From Telmatactis stephensoni (lineage: Eukaryota; Cnidaria; Anthozoa; Actiniaria; Isophelliidae): a DNA stretch of 64,000 nt. A program made the position numbers and the translations under genes. Positions within the stretch are counted from its first letter, which is position 1. Each line of letters opens with the position of its first letter. Location of the stretch: positions 372,001-436,000 of the forward strand of contig JALIZF010001794.1 in assembly GCA_029948255.1 (NCBI GenBank). Reading direction: 5' to 3'. Positions 60,801-64,000 of the stretch are shown in pieces. The notes under the pieces are model-generated. The model was not told where the DNA came from, did no database searches, and was given only the letters and a program-made list of their open reading frames with translations.

Positions 60801-63580
60801 CAGTGCTAGAAAAGTTATATTGTGTGTCTCGTACTTAAGAAAAGTTAAATTTTGTCTTTGCCATTTATCCCAGCAAACGCAGTACAGTTTTAATTTAACT
60901 GAAAACGGTACGGTTGCGTCATGAATTTGGTACGTTTGTATGGATAACATGGTTCACGGCATGTCCGTGGTCCGCGCGATCCGTTTCACATTCGTGCGCT
61001 CTGAGATAGAGATCTGAAGACCAAAGACCAAACTGAAGTGAAAAGCACCGAACTTGTTGACCATCTTAAGTTTAACATTCTTATTTCCCATATCTTTTCT
61101 AGCTTACTTGATGTACTGGCAGAGCATCTTAACGCTGAGATTGTAGCAGGGACGATCACATCCAAACAAGACGCTATGGACTACATGACGTGGACGTACT
61201 TCTTTAGACGTCTTGTCATGAACCCTTCTTACTACCAACTAGAGGACACTGACCATGACAACATTAACAAGTTCTTGTCGGGACTCGTTGAAGAAGCCAC
61301 CTCTGAGCTGCAGACTTGTGGATGTCTTGAAATTGAGGAGGTAAATGATGTAACATTTTGTCTGTGATAAGAGTAAGCAACATTACAAGTATACAGTCAT
61401 AGACTGTTCTTGCATTAGTTTTTTGGCTGCTCAAATTGTGGGGAAAACGAACAAATAGTTATTATAGTAGGGTATTCAAAACAAATAGTGTTTGACGTGA
61501 AAAAATAAATTTTGAGGATAGCGAAGAATACACAGTTGATGATGAAGTTTTCTAAATGCCAAGATGTTCACGAATAACACGCCGCCACGGTTCTTGTTCT
61601 TTCGTCTATATTACCTATTTGTCATCACTGGGTCAAGTGACGTTTCTTCATGATTGTTCTTGATAATCAGTTTGTTACAGTTTCGAAACAATCATATTTA
61701 CTTACGCGAGGCATCATTCGCCGATCCTCCTGAGGATCATCGGAAAAATCATCATCGATAAACTGTCGCCTAGAATTGTCCACTATTTTCACAAACCAAA
61801 CTTTGCCACTGGAAATGAGAAAAACAGCAAGTGATAACATGACGAGTATGCGCGAGCCGCTGGACGGAAGTGGCCTCAATTACAGTTTTAACCTGGCTTA
61901 GGGCTACCTCTTTCATAAATAGAGTCGTATATAGTCTCCCCAAAGTTTTTCGGAGCATTGCATTGGAGTGCAGAAGTATGAAAAGCTAGAAATTATCTTT
62001 TCAAAATTATCCATTTGTCCAAGACAATAGAAGCTGGAGACATGCGCAGATGTTATCACTTGCTGCTAATGAGAAGAGTTTTCTTATTATATCTAAGACG
62101 AAGTGTGTTGATTTGTTTGTTTGTAGGATGGAGTTACGCTAACACCGACCACTCCAGCACAAATCTGTTCGTACTACTACCTAAGCCATCTGACCATGCG
62201 CATGTTCCGAGATCAGCTACACGCTGACCTGAATCTCCCTGATCTTTTAAAGATTCTCTCGGTAAGTGATAATTATGTAGAACTTGTTACTTGCGTGATT
62301 TTATTGACCGATAAAATAATAAATGAAAATAAATAACTGTTATTTAAGTATCCACTGTCTTCTAGCGATGGCGCTCTAACTGAGAGGGAAATTGTATTCT
62401 TAGTGCATTCAAATATTCTGTGCATAAAACTCTCAGCTCACTAGTTCGTTTTTGTTGACGGAGGAAAATCCTCGTTGAATGAGAACGAGAACGAACTAAC
62501 AAATTCATGTCGTATGAGCTGCCCCAGACGACACAATAGCCGATACAACATCATAATTGGTGCATTGTAGTGAAAGTTTTAATTTATTGTATAAAGTGAT
62601 TAATGTATAAATGTAATGTATTGTAGGATGCACACGAATATCTAGAGTTACCAGTTCGACATAACGAAGACGCCATAAACAAGTTAGTAGTCACTCCAAG
62701 TAACTTTACGTAACATTGGTAAACTCAGTAAACAAACCTGTGAATAGTTTTCCCTTCCCTCTCCTTGTGTTCTTTTCTTTTTCCCCTCTTTTCTGTTTTG
62801 TTGTTGTTGTTGTTGCAGGGGCGGATCCAGGGGAGGGGAGTGTCCACAGGTGCACCGGATACCCCCTAGCGCCGTACATACACTTATTAATTTTTAGGCT
62901 TCTTGGGAGATGACGTCATTAGATTCCATTGTTAGGAGGCCGCCATCTTGGATGTGACGTCATCTCTCAAGAGGCCTATTTGGGACACCCCCTTTGCAAA
63001 ATCCTGCATCCGCCCCTGTGTTGTTGTTGTCGTTGTTATTGTTGTTGCTGTTGTGGTTGTGGTTAACACCAGAGATCAGTTATTTGAAAGCAGGTTAGTG
63101 CTAACCCAGGGTCATGGTTTTCTTTAGACTTAACCGTCGGATAGTGCTAATCTACTTTCAAACAACTGAGCACAGAAATCACAAATGCATAAACTTGGTT
63201 TCGCATCAGATCACCAAATGTTTATCAACAGGTGTATACTCTAATGTAGCCTTTGAACAGGCTCTTCTCTTCCTCCTCCCCTCCTGCATCCGCCCCTGTG
63301 TCGTTGTTGTCGTTGTTATTGTTGTTGCTGTTGTTGTTGTTGTTTCCCTTTTTTCTCGAGCCTTGAATTAATATTATAAAATCAATTATTGACTTGGTTT
63401 TGTTGTTGCAGGGATCTATCAGAGCAGCTTCCTCTAGAGGTTCCCCCTCATTCGTTCGACGATCCTCACACCAAAGCAAACCTACTTTTCCAGGCACATT
63501 TCTCACGGCTCCCTCTACCAAGCAGTGACTTCTTTACTGACCAGAAATCGGTTTTAGATCAGGCTATTAGAATACTACAG
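33805..63580 (+). CDS. ASCC3, Ski2-like RNA/DNA helicase (3'-incomplete)
   Basis: Exons: 33805-34020, 34499-34544, 35657-36331, 37839-37906, 39071-39219, 40172-40313, 41543-41668, 42675-42875, 43549-43689, 43840-44004, 44258-44506, 45015-45149, 45647-45838, 46651-46875, 47529-47648, 48177-48341, 48801-48887, 50016-50192, 51148-51373, 51748-51998, 53794-54060, 54685-54807, 55008-55093, 55551-55863, 58318-58581, 59169-59306, 60167-60420, 61103-61340, 62127-62261, 62627-62682, 63412-63580. They join in one frame of 1,933 codons with compatible phases. Two helicase cassettes carry APTGAGKT (residues 508-515) with DEVH (620-623), and GAPTGSGKT (1356-1364) with DEIH (1461-1464); each also has GRAGRPQFD and is followed by winged-helix and Sec63 regions. 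ASCC3 is the 3'-5' helicase of the ASCC complex (alkylation repair with ALKBH3; splitting of collided ribosomes). The start at 33805 fits the family N-terminus ([13 protein letters not shown]); an in-frame ATG at 33763 would add 14 residues. The final Sec63 part lies beyond the window. Confidence 0.95.
34565..35018. mobile_element. Tc1/mariner-type MITE in ASCC3 intron 2
   Basis: Left caattgaatcccagtaactc and right gagttaccatgattcaactg are imperfect inverted repeats, flanked by TA on the right side and (a)ta on the left. Subterminal gtttgagtt repeats occur on both sides. TA target and CAGTTGAA-like ends suggest a pogo/Tc1 derivative. Confidence 0.55.
35239..35563 (+). mobile_element. tRNA-derived SINE (family S1), plus orientation
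   Basis: A-box region tggccaagtggtgagagcac and B-box ggattcgagtcctgg lie about 45 bases apart, followed by a unique body (tgtttgatgtgttgttctct ... aaaaatcaacatgtgagttg) and an (ATTC)n tail at 35535-35563. The same body occurs in reverse at 40.7-41.0 kb, so this is a SINE family and not a lone tRNA pseudogene. Confidence 0.75.
36600..36990 (-). mobile_element. Penelope-like element fragment with GIY-YIG-type domain
   Basis: Minus-strand frame 36973-36620 encodes [20 protein letters not shown] followed by [16 protein letters not shown], which resembles the GIY-YIG endonuclease of Penelope-like retroelements (Y-I ... Y-x-G-Q-[ST]-x-R-S-L-x-x-R-x-x-E-H). The reverse transcriptase that should precede it is missing, consistent with 5' truncation. 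It lies in ASCC3 intron 3, antisense to the gene. Confidence 0.7.
37918..38903. mobile_element. 986 bp TTAA-bounded element in ASCC3 intron 4
   Basis: Left TTAAGGTATCAGAGTACCCC and right GGGGTACCCTGATACCTTAA are inverted repeats with one mismatch. The insertion begins only 12 bases after the end of exon 4, leaving the donor GTCAGT intact. No coding frame. Confidence 0.75.
39413..39442 (+). repeat. (GTTT)n microsatellite
   Basis: Seven or so GTTT units, followed by a short (GTT)n run, in ASCC3 intron 5. Confidence 0.85.
40606..41048. mobile_element. M1 MITE split by a SINE
   Basis: Left part tttttgtatgactatg ... ggaatttcgaatgtttttat (to about 40688) and right part ggcactgacacagtcactg ... gaaatctgctcta (41011-41048) are the two halves of an M1 element, with the SINE below inserted just after the core. 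Confidence 0.7.
40689..41012 (-). mobile_element. tRNA-derived SINE (family S1), minus orientation, nested
   Basis: On the minus strand: a promoter region with a duplicated segment (accactcgcctt twice), B-box ggttctattccc, the S1 body and an (ATTT)n tail (forward 40689-40724). The tail differs from the (ATTC)n tail of the other copy. The frame at 40760-40966 is a by-product. Confidence 0.75.
41055..41210. mobile_element. Diverged second M1 MITE
   Basis: cttttgtatgatcactgtgaaaa ... ttcatactcacatgacatctgttctaac, adjacent to the split copy. The core is weak (aattttaatttcaaattctttt). Confidence 0.5.
42046..42170 (+). repeat. 20 bp minisatellite, six to seven units
   Basis: The unit acataacatgtacatccaac is repeated in tandem, with single changes (acattac in one unit, atgcac in another). 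It lies in ASCC3 intron 7 and merges on its right into a GCAACA-rich repeat. Confidence 0.9.
42167..42335. repeat. GCAACATT-rich repeat (family M2), copy 1
   Basis: Contains atgcaac, ttgcac, gcgcaacattgc and tgcaatgttgcag in both orientations. Similar blocks occur at 45256-45525, 50240-50440, 55165-55500 and 60600-60800, all in ASCC3 introns. Confidence 0.55.
44585..44733. mobile_element. M1 MITE in ASCC3 intron 11
   Basis: tagagtggtttttgtatgag ... cagtcatacgaaatctgctcta, centre in reverse orientation (aaaaacattcgaaattcctgc). Confidence 0.75.
45256..45525. repeat. M2 repeat in ASCC3 intron 12
   Basis: Repeated gatgcaac, gcgcaac, ttgttgcacgcaatgttac and gttgcacgcaacag phrases in inverted pairs. 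The frame at 45253-45492 is a by-product. Confidence 0.55.
46284..46424. mobile_element. M1 MITE in ASCC3 intron 13
   Basis: ggagcagttttcgcataact ... cagtcatacgaaaagtgctcta with core gggatttcgaatattgttat. Confidence 0.75.
47818..47906. repeat. Short inverted repeat in ASCC3 intron 15
   Basis: tagcctgtatatagccgt against acggctgtacacaggcta, with a GC-rich centre; probably a small MITE. Confidence 0.5.
47985..48104. mobile_element. M1 MITE, shortened, in ASCC3 intron 15
   Basis: Core ggaatttcgaatgttttta with acggcacggt arms; one end (gaccgctcta) preserved, the other eroded. Confidence 0.65.
49258..49452. mobile_element. ~195 bp TIR MITE in ASCC3 intron 17
   Basis: taaagtgcgtttacacggg on the left against cctgtaaacgtacccttac on the right; non-coding between. 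Confidence 0.55.
49552..49864. mobile_element. ~310 bp TIR MITE in ASCC3 intron 17
   Basis: aaggcgctgttacacgccga ... against ... cagcgtgtaacagcgccttt, with inner pair gaaacgtttc / aaatgtttc. Confidence 0.6.
50240..50440. repeat. M2 repeat in ASCC3 intron 18
   Basis: ctgcaacattgcggg, tgttgcaccgtgtgtccacc, cgcaacagttacagg and gtgcgtaacattgcaggg phrases, ordered as in the 55.2-55.5 kb copy. Confidence 0.55.
50860..51110. repeat. AT-rich repeat ending in (TTAC)n
   Basis: Contains (TA)n at about 50906-50918, (TAT)n near 51010 and a terminal aataaagtctttacttactt run, which resembles the 3' tail of a LINE or SINE; no coding part is attached. Confidence 0.45.
52314..53165. mobile_element. 852 bp TTAA-bounded element in ASCC3 intron 20
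   Basis: TTAAGGTAGTACCGGA on the left against TCCGGAACTACCTTAA on the right (one mismatch); the interior is AT-rich with a short CGCGCG stretch near the right end. No coding frame. Confidence 0.7.
55165..55500. repeat. M2 repeat carrying an M1 MITE, ASCC3 intron 23
   Basis: acactatgcaacatttcctac with a repeated acatttcctacaacatttgc, then the M1 element at 55240-55385, then tgttgcaacgtgtccacccc ... gcaacattgcgcaacattgc. The M1 copy inserted into the M2 repeat. Confidence 0.6.
55240..55385. mobile_element. M1 MITE nested in M2
   Basis: tagatttcgtatgactgtga ... ggaatttcgaatgtttttat ... gaaatctgctcta. Confidence 0.75.
55907..56317. mobile_element. Two nested TIR MITEs in ASCC3 intron 24
   Basis: Outer ends ggccgtgtttaaacattgct and agcattgtgtaaacaccgc. 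Inner element 56034-56234 has gggctcggttgttcg against cgaacaaccgggccc. Inside the latter a ~38 bp unit (tttagatttaatcctgggtt ...) is repeated nearly three times (56109-56205). A relative of the inner element lies at 63070-63175. Confidence 0.6.
56331..58124. mobile_element. 1.8 kb TTAA-bounded giant palindrome, ASCC3 intron 24
   Basis: The arms (about 56331-57125 and 57313-58124) are near-perfect reverse complements of about 800 bases starting TTAAGGTGGCTGGACCCAAT; the unique centre is about 190 bases. The centre holds a short open frame (ATG at about 57190, [15 protein letters not shown]...) that ends at a GTAACT donor-like site at about 57290. It may be the first exon left from an autonomous relative. 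Frames in the arms mirror one another and are not genes. Confidence 0.8.
59395..59700 (+). mobile_element. LINE 3' end fragment in ASCC3 intron 26
   Basis: A plus-strand frame around 59400-59552 ends ...[16 protein letters not shown] and stop. This resembles the very C-terminus of non-LTR reverse transcriptases (aromatic-rich block, then FKxALRxxL). It is followed by AT-rich 3' sequence and a short (TAGATG)n tail at about 59682-59696. 5'-truncated, as LINE copies usually are. Confidence 0.5.
60600..61010. repeat. M2 repeat followed by an eroded M1 MITE, ASCC3 intron 27
   Basis: atgatgcaac, cttgcgcacaac, gatgcaatttgttgtg and gcgcgcaacag phrases (60600-60800), then ctgaaaacggtacggttgcg ... gatccgtttcacattcgtg (60893-61010), an M1 relative with a poor core. 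Confidence 0.45.
62816..63018. mobile_element. hAT MITE with 8 bp target duplication, ASCC3 intron 30
   Basis: Ends CAGGGGCGGATCCAGG and CCTGCATCCGCCCCTG are imperfect inverted repeats. tgttgttg flanks both sides, an 8 bp duplication within the local (TTG)n run. CAGGGGCGGA ends are widespread in hAT elements. A copy of the right end plus its TTG-rich flank (about 45 bases) recurs at 63283-63345. Confidence 0.75.
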
Positions 63581-64000
63581 GTTGGTCATGGTGAAAATTG
63601 TCAACAATTAAACCTTATGATTGTGAAGTCCTAACAGGCACTCGTTAAAAAAGGTGGCCTACAGTTGCGTGAAACACAAATACGGGAAATTAAATGGAAC
63701 TATCGTGGTTACAGGAACCAGGAATAGAAGTATCCATTCTGTAATGCTGATAAAATGCTATCTCATGTGCAGTGATTCTTTATTAGTTGCCTCTCACATT
63801 CAGATAGCCATCTACCTTGGCTAGCCCGTATAGGTTATTGTAGATGGCTTGCATCTAAAAGCTTGTATAATGTCTGTATTGCAACTATATGCAAATAGTT
63901 TTTTAAAATCGTGATGCTATAAATAAAATATGTATATATGATAGCGAGAAAAGGGATACCTCAACAGAAGTGTCAAAACTAAATCAGACATCTCATCATC

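Larger units (their letters stand above)
54685..61340 (+). other. ASCC3 helicase cassette 2 (exons 22-28)
   Basis: Exon 22 holds GAPTGSGKT, exon 24 TTPEKWDG and DEIHLLG plus the LSTALAN motif III, exon 25 [14 protein letters not shown] and FVSSRRQTR, exon 27 [13 protein letters not shown] and [12 protein letters not shown]. Both cassettes keep intact motifs, as in animal ASCC3, where cassette 2 supplies the main unwinding activity. The second winged-helix/Sec63 module starts in exons 28-31. Confidence 0.9.

Overview
The window looks like animal nuclear DNA from a cnidarian, most likely an anthozoan (coral or sea anemone). The reasons are AT-rich sequence, GT-AG introns of a few hundred bases, metazoan single-copy genes, and a dense load of MITEs, tRNA-derived SINEs, Penelope-like and Crypton-like fragments. 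The taxonomic placement is inference; no ribosomal or mitochondrial marker is present.

Layout. 1-5.6 kb holds tandem repeats and small inverted-repeat transposons. 5981-16815 is a 10.8 kb TTAA-bounded element with long terminal inverted repeats. It carries a spliced zinc-finger/family-B DNA polymerase gene, now broken, plus several small element genes. A further 1 kb element sits inside its left TIR, and a 1 kb inverted-repeat segment follows the truncated polymerase. 16970-21286 is a 4.3 kb TIR element with no recognised transposase, itself carrying nested insertions. The whole cluster is flanked by two inverted copies of one repeat family (about 3.9-5.6 kb and 21.9-24.1 kb). 24-31 kb is mostly intergenic: MITEs, a hammerhead-ribozyme-like motif, a Crypton-like first exon, a 700 bp polypyrimidine tract and a fragment of a class A GPCR.

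Two host genes are well supported and transcribed divergently from a shared interval of about 0.8 kb. On the minus strand is a four-exon gene (30798-32973) that I read as BLOC1S3, a subunit of the BLOC-1 endosome/lysosome-related-organelle complex. On the plus strand is ASCC3 (33805 to beyond the window), the Ski2-like double-cassette helicase of the ASCC complex, with 31 exons joining in a single 1,933-codon frame. Its last roughly 250-270 residues lie past the right edge. ASCC3 introns have absorbed many mobile elements: repeated copies of one ~140 bp MITE, a GCAACATT-rich repeat, SINEs, a LINE end, a Penelope-like fragment and a 1.8 kb palindrome with ~0.8 kb arms.

The most unusual material is the TTAA-bounded polymerase element. 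Its ends are not those expected of a canonical Maverick/Polinton: TTAA termini, and no integrase, ATPase, protease or major capsid gene seen. Four smaller, otherwise unrelated inverted-repeat elements in the same window also end in TTAA followed by GG or AG.
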